64,000 nucleotides of DNA from Branchiostoma floridae (lineage: Eukaryota; Chordata; Leptocardii; Amphioxiformes; Branchiostomatidae): positions 21,383,650 to 21,447,649 of the forward strand of contig NC_049983.1 in the NCBI RefSeq assembly GCF_000003815.2, in the 5' to 3' direction. Under the pieces are notes generated by a model. The model did not search any database, was not told the DNA's origin, and worked only from the letters and a program-made list of their open reading frames with translations. Positions 49,329-61,499 of this stretch are shown piece by piece. Numbering within the stretch: the stretch's first letter is position 1; each line of letters opens with the position of its first letter. The translations under genes were made by a program, and so were the position numbers.

Positions 49329-52300
49329 GTGGGTGCAGCAGCTTATATCTATGATACAATTTTAAACTCTATAACCATACACAAAAATAAAGCACTTACC
49401 AACAAGCTTTAGATCAGTACTCTGACCAAAATGACCCAAAGCCTATGTCACACATCCAGACTGGAAGTGTGATGTCAGCAAAGGGTCAAAGGTGCTTGGA
49501 AGTCAGTATCCGCCCCATCTTGGTTGATGGGCTTTGATGTAGATGGCCTCTTTGACTCCCCTGAGAAAGTAATCCTCTCCGGAATGCAGTATCTTTACCT
49601 TGTCATATCTAGTCAACTTTTATCATTGGCACTAACTGTTAATGTGGACACTACAAACACCAAGGTCATAAGATTCAGCACTCCTCCCAGCTCTCTGATC
49701 TTAGGCCTTTCTCTACATTGTGGTTTCGTTTATTTCAAAAAGATGTCATGCAGCTTTTTGTTTTATCTACCTTCTTGCTGCATCTGTATATAGCTGCCCC
49801 TCAGAAAAGCATCTATTATTTCTTCTTTCAGTTTAGTGGGACCGCGCTGACTTAGAGAATCTTGCCATTATGATGACGGTTAGTAATTCTGTGGCAGGCT
49901 GTCCTTGGTACAGGCTTTTCAAGTCCTGGCTGTTGGACAGTCATGCATGAAACAGTGGTGTGTGTAGGCAAGGGTTATGGAAGGGTCGGGACAGATTAAG
50001 GGCTGGCTTATGGGAGCACTGTCACCACCATAGATCTACGATACCACAGTGCCCATGGGGCCTCTCTCTGATCATAATTCTCTCCAAATTTGACACCAAT
50101 CTTCTGAATGCAGGACCTTTTAAGGCGTAGGATTGAAAGGGCTAGGTGAATAAATTGGCGTCCTGATGTGGTGTTATAGTGCTGCTTTGCCAGCTCTCCT
50201 GGATGGCAATTTCAGGAGAAAATTGGCTGCAAATCTCCTTGACCTTTCCTGGGAAAAGGGCTTGGAGGGGTCGCTTTGAAATGTTACTATTTTGAATATA
50301 GGTGCTTGATCGATAGTGCAGACAGCTCGGTCCATGCCTGAGAAGTTTTTCACACAAATTTTGGTTGATCGATTGGACCAGTCTACAGGGTCTCCTGCAT
50401 GCCTACCACACGGCTCAAACAAATGGCGTGATAGAACCCATGCCTCATGTCTCATGCCTTGAATCACGATGACAATCAGTCTCACCAAACAGTTGATTTC
50501 TCCAGGGTCTCCAGATCAATGTTTTCACTGTGCTACATTTCTGGCGAGTCCGCAGCCCTGGATCTGATCAATTCTTGGTGATCCCAAAGCTAACAGATCT
50601 ACAGAGGCTTAGCAAGTCAGGAAGTCATTTCCTGTTACAAGAAACTTCCAGCCTGTTGGCCAGGGGAATCAATCTCAGGTCTTGCCAAAGCCATTTCTCA
50701 GCATTGCAAGTATATTGGTAGGGATTCATGTCTTCACATACATGTATAGACTAAATGTGTTCTCAGAAAAACTTTTTCTTCTCCAAAAACTCTTAAAACA
50801 TTGTCGTTTCATGGACCTTTTGTGATTAAACTTCTCTATTAAGTTATAATGTAAACACAACCCATCTAAAGGAACTGTTAGAGTAGACATATTGGAGTAA
50901 CTCAGACATTGAGAATCTTACACCCTACATTAGTCACTAACCACATAAAAGCCAGACAAATCCACATGTACTGTGTTGTTCTCTTGACTATAATTTCCAT
51001 CCACAGGAGTCACAGTGTTAAAAAATGTGTGAATAACTTAGAAAGCTTTCAGTCACCTTCAGGACATGGCCAGACTTGATGTGTCTGACCCCTGACTGAC
51101 CCAATAATCAATAGATTGAGAAAACCATAATGGCTGTGATAAAGCTTGTTCACAGCTGGCATATCTCTGTAGAGGGCAGCAAGTCTGCTGTAGGCAAATA
51201 CTGTTTCAGGCAAGCTAAGGCTTCATTATCATATATTACGTATCACTGTTGCAGCAGTTATGGAGAGAGCACTTAGAAGTCTTGTTTCTGTACGACTTCA
51301 AAAAGGATTTAGCTAGTATAATCTATCTCTGAAGCTACACTTTCATGGTACTGATACAACTTCAAGCAGTACATTATCATCACCAAATTCAAACTTTTCA
51401 CAACCCTTAACAACCCTTCACAACCCTGTACAATGCTTTAAGATTGGATCTGTTTTTGTAAACATTTCTACCTATTAGGACTATTTTTCTTATACATAAC
51501 CCAAGACTAGTCATTTGGTTCACCTGACCAATTCTGTAGTATCAGCAAAGTAGATCAAAACGTGTGCGTGATGAATGTAAATCCTTCAGTACAGTATAAA
51601 TGGTCAGCATCCCGCAGTAGTGCTGCCTGGGGAGTCGGCCTGAGGTTAGTGAACATCTTGAGGATGGAAGATTTACCGTCCTATCACCGACCCAGCAGAT
51701 TGTAAATGCCAGATATCAGTTATGTGTCAGGATGGGGACTAAGGGACCACTAAATGGTAAAATGACCTGTCTGAACCCTCTTATATCTTTCTGCAGTATG
51801 AGCGTATAAATCGTTTGTACAGAGGATGGTGTTCAGTAATCAAAAGGTCAGATAGCAGTTAAGATCATGGATGGAACCCCTGGGCAGCATTAAAGGTATG
51901 ATTTAACTTAACAGGCTATAGAGAAAAGAGAGAAAGAAAACCAAGTGTCCTAAGTGAAGATGACAAGACTTCTTGTATGTAGGAACCATGTAGGAACCCA
52001 AAACCATGTTTGAAAAGTTTCTTGTCAGATGAGAAGCCAACTGTTCTAGTTTTCCCTTTATTTGCTCACTAATTCCAGCTATATATTTTAATAGCCTGTC
52101 GCCAGTATTGCCTACCATACAGCATCACAGGACCAGGATGCCAGTCAGCCGAGTAACCTCATCTGATACAGAATTTCCAATCAGGACAGAGAAGTTGTCG
52201 TGTAGTCTTTATTGTCTGAGTATTTACAGCACCAATCGATAACGGTCTGCTATCCTGGGACTGCATTCCTTTCTGCTGTAATTGCTGCAATTTGTAATAT

Positions 52301-53570
52301 ATCTCTCACTGGCAAGGGGGCCACACCAGAGCTGGGATTACCGTAGCTTTGGATTCCGCCTGGAGAGTGTCTCAGGGACAGCTTAATTGTTAGGAATATA
52401 TGGGAAATCAATGGGAAATAGTTCTTTCTGCTTGATCCATATCAGTGTGCAGCTGCCTTGGGAATAAGTGACAAACAGACACCATATTCTCAAGGCAAAA
52501 ATGTCCATGATTAAGTCCAGGAGCTTATGCTGCAAGGAAATCACTCGGCTGTAAAATGGAGTTGAGTTTCCAAACTCCTGTTGCAGGAACTTAGGAGTAG
52601 TAAATTACCTCAACAGATGCTGGAGAAATGGGGACATTGAGGTGTATTCCAGACATCTTGCTGCGCTTGAGATGAGGTCTTTCAAAAGTGAAGAATACTG
52701 TTATTGGAGTTGCCAGCGAAAAGTTACCACCATTCATAACTTGTCCCAGTAAAGTTTGCAAGTTGGGGTGACTTAAACAAGAACCCCGACATCCACTAAA
52801 ATAGTAGCCTGAAAGGGTAGTCATAAGTAGACAAAGTTGAAATGCCTTCTTAGAGCAAATGACTTTCATCAGTGTCACATCAATAGAAACTGCATTGCAT
52901 TTTTTCAGGCAGTGCTAGATCAATATCTTACTTGTTAGATGCTTTCTCGCCATCATCTGCAGGTTTCTGTAACATCACTTCTAATCTCTCACTGCAAACT
53001 TAGCAGGCCTCTCTGTAATTCTCATAAAAGGTCAAGGAAATATGCTGATGATGAAATATTGCCATTTAAAGCCTGTGCACATATTCTCTCTGACAGATTT
53101 GCAGCTAGTCATAAAGGTACAGGCATCTTGACTTATTGCTGCAATGAAACAATAGGCTATAAGAATCATGCCTTGTCATAGTGGCTTAGTTGATCAAAGA
53201 AACCTGAAAATATGTGATTACCACTTCAAAGACATTTGAAGGACAAAAGTGAAGGAAAGTCAATACCTGCAGCTTTGCCGAAGGGCTCAAACCCTCCGGT
53301 GGTGATTCATCTCTTCATTGTCTGATCCATCCTGGATGGTTCCATGAAGGCTTCAGGAGTGCTGCCTGTTCTTATGGAGGGGTTTTGACATCCATGTTAT
53401 CTTGGGAAGTACTTTGAAAGAGAGATTAGTGTATAAATGTATGTTGGCTGCTGTGCATTACTGAAGTGATATCACCAAGTGATGTCTTACTTTTCGATGA
53501 AAGCTGTTGTATCGTTGTTAATGGGTGCCTTATTTATGTCTAAGAGACTTCCTACTGAGGTCTTCCTTTT
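49329..53570 (+). other. Plexin-B intron, first part
   Basis: No exon is supported. I looked for a PSI exon (cysteine pattern C-x5-C-x2-C) in the plus-strand frames and did not see one. The sequence is AT-rich and mostly unique in appearance. Confidence 0.5.
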
Positions 53571-53574
53571 GAAA

Positions 53575-54074
53575 AGAAGCTGGAAGGCCATAAATACCCG
53601 TTAGAAATAGAGAAAGGAAGATACAAAAAGCTACCTGTTCAAGAAAGAATTTGTAAGCAGTGCACAACGACTGCAGTGGAAAATGAAACACATTTTATTT
53701 GTGAATGTCCCCAATTCGAAGCCGAAAGAAAAAGGCTATTTGATAGAGTGACCGAAATCACACCAACATTTTCATTGTTAAAAACGCCACAAAAGATTCT
53801 CTTCCTACTAACATCAAGGGATCAATCTATTATAGAACACATGGGGCATTTCATTTTCAAATGTCTTCAAGAAAGAAGTCAAACCCTGTAATAGTTACGT
53901 AGACTTAGTACCCCGTTATGTATCGTATGTATATTCATCCACTTAATATTTGTATGTTAGAATTTAGTTTATCTACATGTATTCAGACCACATTTATTCA
54001 TCTCATGTAATTAGTCATTCTTTTCTTGCAATTAGCCCAATGGGCATGAATTTGCAATAAACTTTATTATATTA
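53575..54074 (+). mobile_element. LINE 3' fragment with zinc-knuckle C-terminus
   Basis: The frame to 53891 reads KYPLEIEKGRYKKLPVQERI, then CKQC and ENETHFICECPQF, giving the C-x2-C ... H-x3-C pattern found at the C-terminus of many non-LTR reverse transcriptase proteins. After the stop, a 3' region ends CAATAAACTTTATTATATTA. The fragment is 5'-truncated, keeping only about 105 residues. It is oriented with plexin. Confidence 0.65.
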
Positions 54075-55279
54075 AAATGGAACATGTGGCTTCAAAATAT
54101 GACAGTCAAGTGTGTAACAACTTAAGGTATGAGACTACAAGATTCAGATTCTTGTAGTTTCACGAAGTATGTTATGGGTCTTTCTTATAATGTACTTCTC
54201 AAGAGCTACCACATCTGAGGTGGTGTTACCCACTTAAGGCTTCATCTGATGTAGTACATGTACACGACAGCTTGCAGAAGGGGCCACAGATGTGTAAGCC
54301 GACAATCTGTTTGCAAGAGATGTTATTAAGGAAGTCCCTCTGAAACTCGTTGATGAATGTTTGTCGGTTCTACCGTGCTCAAAGGTACCACTGTAATGGC
54401 ACCTGTGTGTCAGCGTTGTAATTCGAGGCCTCTTTGGTAAAGGATGGTATCACCGAAATAACTATGAACTCCTTGTTAAAGGATGCACATGCGCATGACA
54501 TGTTTTACCTTGTCGTAAAGTTTCTTGAACAACAAAGATGATACTTAAGTTGAATCAGGTTATGTTATACGTTTGTTAAAGGCGGAGAAGGTTGACTTGT
54601 TGCATTTGGCTGGTAGCATGAAATAAAAGATTTTTGTATGATTGATGACATCATCTGCAGGTTTTCTGCTAGAGTGGGATGTTATCATCTATCACAAAGC
54701 CCCCCAGAAGGGCCAGACTCACAGGAACAGCTGTTCAGTGGGACAAAGTAACTGTTGTTTGTACCAACTTGGATCAAAGCAGGCAGCTGGTGCATTAAAA
54801 CATCAGATAGAAATGGCAAAGGCTTCAACTGCCAGAATAACTTGGAACTCAATTGTAACTGTGTTGAAACTCAGCTTGTAGAGTAGTGATAATGGGCCCT
54901 CCAGTCATCTCTGGTGGTTTCTGCATTTGTTTCTGTCTTTTAATCCATTCCCTCCTGCCTGACAATGTTACAAATACAAGTTTGGAGTTGTCTGATCACC
55001 AAGAGACAAACAGATGAGAAGGAGTTTAGAACAGTTTCTTTTTCAGCACCATGGACTGAGTCAAGATTTTTTGTGTGCCAAACACTATCTATTCTCTATT
55101 TCTCTACTTCTATCCATAGCTGAATCACCACATTCCTTTGTGTACAAAGAGGAATGGGCTTCATTCAGAACTGTCCTTGGATTATTTACCTTTGTTATTC
55201 TAGATGGCAGCACACTAATGTTGCATCCACTTGAAACTTCTGATTCATGAATTCGACAAAGAGCAGGCCCTGAAACAAC

Positions 55280-55829
55280 TTAACTTACTTACTTAATCCT
55301 CTTCATACCGTGTGGGACATAAGGCTGTGATAAGTTTCCTCCACTGGGGTCTGTTCTGTGCTAGGGGCTGAGCAGCATCCCAGGGGATCCCAATGGCCTC
55401 TAGATCTTTAGCCACAGTACGTCTCCATGTGGTTTTAGGACGTCCCCGTTTTCTCTTCCCCTCAGGGGCCCAATGTAGAGCAACTTTGGGGATACGGTCA
55501 TCCGACATCCGCAGAACATGGCCCAACCATTTCAGTCTTCTGATGGCAATTTCAGTAGACAACTGTCTTGTGTTCGTTTTTCTATGCAGTTCTTCATTAC
55601 TGATCTTATTTGGCCAGTAGATGTTACATATTCTAGGCAGACAACTATTGTGGAATACATTAACTTTCTTCATGTCTGACTTTGTAACTCTCCAGCACTC
55701 AGAGCCATACAGAAGGACAGACTTCACATTGCTGTTATACAGTCTGAGCTTGGTTTTCAGGCTAAATGATTTGGATTTCCAAATAACACGGAGGCGACTG
55801 AAGGAACCTCTAGCTTTGCCAAGTCGGGC
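55280..55829 (-). mobile_element. 5'-truncated RTE-like LINE with 11-bp TSD
   Basis: The minus frame (about 180 residues within the element) reads LYNSNVKSVLLYGSECW, then IRRLKWLGHVLRM, GKRKRGRPKTTWRRTV and DLEAIGIPWDAA. This is the C-terminal part of RTE-type reverse transcriptase proteins. After the stop at 55293 comes a TAAG-rich tail. CCTGAAACAAC lies on both outer sides (55269-55279 and 55830-55840) as target duplication. The open frame continues to 55934 into flanking intron by chance. Confidence 0.8.
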
Positions 55830-55934
55830 CTGAAACAACAGGAAAGCCAAAATCCAATGGTGCCTTAGTATAGTACAAAGATGATCAATCCATTTATTCA
55901 AATGTGTCTTCAGAAATGTCAAACATAAGCGCAA

Positions 55935-57900
55935 TTAGCTCAAAGAACCATAGAGAACAAACCATGTACATGTCAGAGTTGTTTTTGTAAATCATGCTAA
56001 TGATTCTCTTTGCTTCCCCTTTGATACGTGTCTGGGGCAATTACAGATTATAAAGAGCAATTTACAATGTTGCATGAAAGGTTTTCTGCTTAGCTGAGTT
56101 TTATAAGAAGAGCTTATTTTGGGTAGCACTACATGGTGATGGCTTTACCTCAGGGGATAACCAGCTTGTAACCATTGAAGTGAGGCTGCTTAAAGACAAA
56201 TGTATCAAATTATATGACAATATTGATAATATATGTGTCTGGTTAAGGACTATAAAGAGGATGAGTCCGCAATGATTCCTAGCGCCCCCTTGGAAGTGTC
56301 TAATGCATGATTACACATACCCGGTAGATCACATTTTTTGCAAAGGACCTTTGTGTCTGTCACAAATGAATGAAACACAATGAAGATATGTGAAAGGAGA
56401 TTTTACTAGTTGTTATGAGATGAACTGTAGGTAATCTGTATTTTTCCACCTTGCTAGCCAGTGTTAGATTAGCAGCCAGGAAGATGAGCAGTAATGGGTA
56501 ATACAGGGTCACTCAGTATTTACCATTAGTCTAGATTCTGACAGCACTATTTGTTGTGGGACCCAGAGTTATGCTCTGTGCCTAAGTTATCCTGACCTTA
56601 TGGAAACCCTGCTAGTGCTGGGATCTCGATGCTCCCAGCCTATTTCTCGCTGTGGCACATTGACAAGTTGCAGTTCATGTTCTAATGTGCAGGTAGGTGA
56701 TAATGCCTTATCCAACTGAAATGGAATTGCCAAAGTTTCAATCAATCTTTGTCCCATGCAGCATTAGTAGAGCTTTATGACTGAAGTCCTCGGTGACCTA
56801 ATGGACACAGAGTGTGTACATGTATGTGTTTCTTTTATGGAACAAGTTACACATCCAATTGTAACACTTTATCAAGTGCATAAAGCTTCCAACTGCTGGC
56901 TCTGGTAACTTCAGCCTGTTACAGTGTGGTAATATGTCCAAAGGGAATACGTCTGCAAGAGTTCAGTTCCCATCTGCGTATGGTATTGATGTTGTTATTT
57001 CATCCGAAGTAAACTTGGCAAATTGGGCTTGCAGTTCCTTTAATGCTCTCAATGTTTCATGGCCAGTTTCTGAGAGAGCCTTGACTTCTGCTTGTTTGTT
57101 ATCTATTTGATGTGGGATGTACTTGGTACCAACTTATTTTTTATAGCTTTTTGAAGCTACTGTGTGTGCTAACTAATGAGGTCAGTGACACAGAGACAGA
57201 AAGTTATCGAAGAACGAGGAGCTATTTGTTCAGCCACAGCTAGTTGAAAGAGCATATCAAACATGATCTTGGCCCTGCAGGCCCTTCACATGTATTCCAG
57301 TAATAATTATTTCAGACAGAAGCTGTAATACAAAGGCCTGAAAGATCTGGTAGTCCTGAATGACAGGTGATGGAGCAGGCGGCAGTCATCGTCTTATCAT
57401 AGGGTGCCCCTCGTGCAGATCAATGGAGGGCAGGCTCTTTGAAGTATTTGTGGAGGAAGAAGTGCAGAAGTGTTGCCATATCAGATAATGCCAGCAGAGG
57501 CAAACCAGATTGCTTTGTTCTTGAAGGGGAATGTAATCAGTGGACTTGATCTTGTAGATCCTGTTCAGAGAGCTGCATTTCAGTTGTGTATCAGTACATG
57601 TTAGGTTTATACAAACAGCTTTGTTATTCACTTGAACAAATGCATTAACTGTGTTTAAAACAAAGTGGTTAAGATCTTAAAATCGTATGTTTTTGCCTGG
57701 GCCTTAGCATGGTGAGGGCTCTGATGCTGGAAGTGTGTTAAGGGGAAAGCACAAATTAAAGATTCATGATCTGAAGAAAAAGTCACACATGATTTTCTTT
57801 TTCTAGTAACCTCAGAAGAGTAGTAGCTCTAGCGTACATGCTGGCCTTCTTCCCCTAAACATATCCAACAGAGTTTCCAGTCCACTAAATGATCTTGATT
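55935..57900 (+). other. Plexin-B intron between LINE copies
   Basis: No exon or clear element is seen. An 81-codon minus frame at 57631-57386 lies downstream of the RNase H relic, but it has no clear motif. Confidence 0.45.
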
Positions 57901-57929
57901 TTAATTGAAATTATTCTTTCCTGCCCCCA

Positions 57930-58490
57930 AAGAATAAACAATTTGTGGCGATGCTTTACAGAACATCAACCCTACGTTTCCATATGCTGCGGCACTTCCT
58001 GCCATCTTGTCTGCCCTTTCATTGTAGCAGTTCCCTGCAAGCCATGGGATGTACATAATCTCAGTTGAGCCTTTTGTAGCACTCAGAAATTGAAACCATT
58101 TATTTTTGACTTGGCCTATCTTGAGTTTGCCAAGCTATGGGAGTCTGTGAAGATGATGGCAGAGTCATCCTGGACTGAGGCTAGACCACACGTCCCCCAT
58201 AGCAATGATCATGGTTCATGTATTTGATATTGTTGACTGAGAAGTTATGAATACTGAAGTCAATCTGTTTGCAATGTGTGAAACGCTCTTCTAGCCGTTT
58301 GCCACTTATTTCCAGGGGCATGATACCGCAGGCTATGACTCAGATATCAGTGCAATTTAGCAGGGTTCGTGTTATGCCAGGTATTGCCAAGAATCATGAG
58401 GACGCTGTAAAGACCTTCTCCCAGATCATTCGTTCTGGGCAATATGGGCATCAGAGAGATGTGAAGCATGACTATGCATAGGTTAAAAGG
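57930..58490 (-). pseudogene. Relic of a LINE RNase H domain
   Basis: On the minus strand ASVQDDSAIIFTDSHSLANS (near 58180-58125) and, after a frame change, GSTEIMYIPWLAGNCYNERADK (near 58070-58000) reproduce the RNase H pattern TDSxS ... W.xGx..NExAD. Stops and at least one frameshift interrupt it. Upstream fragments such as CPYCPERMIWEKVF may be the zinc-finger or linker region. This is an old non-LTR copy, possibly of the I group. Confidence 0.5.
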
Positions 58491-59597
58491 ATTGTTGCTG
58501 GGGCTTTATGTGAGCAAAGCATGCAAAGGTGAACAATCAACCCCTGCAGGGTAAACATGAACTTGAAAGGTCACACATGAGGAATACATGCAGTGGTTAT
58601 CTTGACTTTGGCAGGAAATGTGGACCTTCTCCAAACTTGAGAAATAAAAAAAGTGTTAAATATATTTGTAATCATGACAAGTTTAATTCTAACAAATTGA
58701 ATGCATGAAACATTACTAGCAAAAGTAAATGCTCTTTATGTTGTGTGTTGGTTGCCAGTTTGTAAATAGAATGAAAAAAAAATGCACATGTAACTCAAGA
58801 AGTATTTTTTTTAGTTTTGTAGATCTTAGCCAAAGAAAGTCTTGATTGTATTTTAGGCAGTAGTTGTTTGCATGATTGTTTTTTGATAGTTCTTGACGTT
58901 AGGAAAATGCTAGTATTCAGCTTAAACAGTTGTATGTATCCCTCTCCAAGTAAAGATTTAAGCACATAAATTCTATAAAGAAAGCTATACTGTTCATGCA
59001 AAGGTTTTGTTCTCATATTGCTTTTACCACTCCAATATGCTATGATACTATATTAGTTGCTCGCTAGAAGTATCATGATTATTTCCCTTGCCTTCTCTGT
59101 TTGACATGGCTCTACAATGTTAGCATACCAATGTGTGTCAGGTGTACTTAGATGCTGGGATGACTTATTAGAAACTAGGTCAGTGTGCCGTAACTTTGCC
59201 AGCGTTATCCCGCTCGAATAATGCATAAGCCGTAACTGTCCCCCCAAGTCATGATGTCAGCCAAGCAGACGCCATGAAACAGTACAACAGGGGCAGTTGA
59301 TAGCTTTGCTGGGATCAGGAAGCTCAATTCCAAAGTCGTTTCTGTACTTACCTGGATCTCCGTGTCTGGTCATTCCAAAGTTTTTATTACTAAATGTAAT
59401 AAAAAGGAGAGCTGCCAATCTGTTATGGTACCCACAGAGGCACCTTAGTGCATGCCTGTAATGTACACATTACTCGTGAAGCCCTAAATATTGAAGCCTT
59501 ACAAAGGTTCAGCATAACCAATCATAAATGCTGCTGCATTCCTACCAACTTCAGCAAAAGATAACCGGCCATGGTTGAAACAGTTAATGTTATTCAG

Positions 59598-61487
59598 CCC
59601 TCAACAACTTTTTCATACAACAGACTGACCTAAATGACAGGAACGACTCCCCTCCCACCTTCCAACCAACGACAATCCCTGAAACAACACTAAGCAATCT
59701 CCAACTGACTGTAGACGAAGTGCGACAGCAACTGAAAACGCTAAAGGTGGGCAAGTCCTGCGGTCCAGACAACATCACTCCAAACCTTCTCCGTCAGGTA
59801 GCTGACACCATATGTGCACCCCTCACCCGGCTATTCAACACATCACTCAGCTTTGGTCAAGTTCCTTCTGGTTGGAAAGAGGCCAATGTAACCCCCATCC
59901 ACAAATCCGGCAGTCGTCATCTCACCAACAACTACAGGCCGATTTCCCTGCTCAACATCGTTCCGAAAGTGCTAGAGTCACTAGTCAACAAACATCTAAT
60001 TAAACAAATCAATCCAGTATTGTCCCACCACCAGAGCGGATTCAGAGCCCACGACAACACCACACTCCAACTAGCCCGGCTTGTAGAGGAATGGACCCGA
60101 GCTATGGACAGAGGGGAAGTTGTTGGTTGCGTGTTTCTGGACCTGCGTAAAGCATTCGATAAAGTGTGGCACCAAGGGCTCTTGACCAAAATTCGAGCAC
60201 ATGGAGTACGTGGATCCATGCTGAACTGGTTCCACAGCTACTTATCGAACAGACGTCAAAGAGTAGTCATCCAGGGCGGAACATCCGAATGGAAATCTCC
60301 TCTCGCGGGTGTCCCACAAGGTTCCGTACTAGGTCCCACCCTCTTCATCCTCTACATCAACGATCTACCCACCTGCTGCACACAGTCTGACGCAAACCTG
60401 TTCGCCGATGACACATCACTCTCAACCAGCAACCGATCCGTCCAACATGTAGTCAACTCACTCAACACGGACCTACGGTCCGTATCCAACTGGCTAACAA
60501 ACTGGAAGCTAGAAGCCAATGAGGACAAATGCAAGGTGATGTTCATCACAACCCGCACTCTCCCTAGACCCCCTGCTCCAGTCATACTAGGCGGTTGTAC
60601 ACTACAAGTTGTTACTAGCTACAAGCATCTTGGTGTCACCCTAACAAACAGACTTTCCTGGTCTAAACACATTGAAACAACCTCCACTAAGTCAAGAAGA
60701 TCTGCTGGCTTACTGTGTGCACTAAGAAAGAAGGTACCAAAGGATATCCTGCTCAGACTGTACAAAACCATCACCAGACCTGGCCTGGAGTATGCTGACG
60801 TCGTCTGGGCGGGACTCACCAAGCGCGACGAAACAAAACTGGAATCAATTCAATACCAAACTGCCAGACTGATCAGCGGACAACATGGACTCCCGTACCC
60901 GTCATACCAATCTCTGTACACCCAGCTATCCCTTCCATCACTGCAGTTCCGACGACAATTCCACACCGCTGTCACCCTGTACAAGCTCCTCAACGGTCAC
61001 TGCCCTCCACACCTTCAAACCCTGATACCCAGAACCCGTGCGTCTGCTACTGAGTCACGTTACTCCCTCAGGAACAGCGACCACCTGACATCTGAACTCA
61101 CTAAGTCCACCAGAGGACAGAAAACATTCATCTACAGAGCAACAGCACTCTGGAACACTCTCCCTACTGCTACTCGCACAGCCACCTCCACTGCTTCTTT
61201 CAAAAAAAAACTGTGGGAATGTCTAGGCAACCCTTACGCATGGTAAATTAGTCATACACGTGTATATACAGACCCTGACCTCTCATTGCAAATATTGTTG
61301 TCAATGATATGATGTTATATACTCCATTTTAGATGATATGTAAGTTATCCTACACCATGTACATACAAATGTTCTTTTTTTAATTTGTATTGTTTATGTG
61401 TTTGTCAGCAGGGCTAGCCCTTTGTAATAGCCATAGCCTAGTTAGGCAGCCCTGGCTGTGTGTTCGGTGCAGCCAAACCAATAAATA
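59598..61487 (+). mobile_element. CR1/L2-type LINE, 5'-truncated, 12-bp TSD
   Basis: The inserted DNA runs from inside the reverse transcriptase frame to an AATAAATAA tail. AATGTTATTCAG flanks it at 59586-59597 and 61488-61499. The 3' untranslated part is about 240 bp and includes GGGCTAGCCC and GGCAGCCCTGGCTG, able to fold into stems. The insertion lies in the same direction as plexin-B. Confidence 0.88.
59600..61246 (+). CDS. Non-LTR reverse transcriptase (truncated ORF2)
   Basis: The frame is open from the insertion point to the stop, about 548 codons, with no internal stop. The reverse transcriptase blocks are in order: KSCGPDNITPNLL, NNYRPISLLNIVPKVLE, HQSGFRAHDNTT, VFLDLRKAFDKVWH, GVPQGSVLGPTLFILYIND and the catalytic FADDTSL, then SWSKHIE and the C-terminal YSLRN and ATALWNTLP typical of the CR1/L2/Jockey branch. 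The endonuclease domain and ORF1 were lost at insertion, and no promoter is present, so it should not move by itself. The intact frame suggests a recent insertion. Confidence 0.9.
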   Translation, partial: LNNFFIQQTDLNDRNDSPPTFQPTTIPETTLSNLQLTVDEVRQQLKTLKVGKSCGPDNITPNLLRQVADTICAPLTRLFNTSLSFGQVPSGWKEANVTPIHKSGSRHLTNNYRPISLLNIVPKVLESLVNKHLIKQINPVLSHHQSGFRAHDNTTLQLARLVEEWTRAMDRGEVVGCVFLDLRKAFDKVWHQGLLTKIRAHGVRGSMLNWFHSYLSNRRQRVVIQGGTSEWKSPLAGVPQGSVLGPTLFILYINDLPTCCTQSDANLFADDTSLSTSNRSVQHVVNSLNTDLRSVSNWLTNWKLEANEDKCKVMFITTRTLPRPPAPVILGGCTLQVVTSYKHLGVTLTNRLSWSKHIETTSTKSRRSAGLLCALRKKVPKDILLRLYKTITRPGLEYADVVWAGLTKRDETKLESIQYQTARLISGQHGLPYPSYQSLYTQLSLPSLQFRRQFHTAVTLYKLLNGHCPPHLQTLIPRTRASATESRYSLRNSDHLTSELTKSTRGQKTFIYRATALWNTLPTATRTATSTASFKKKLWECLGNPYAW

Positions 61488-61499
61488 AATGTTATTCAG

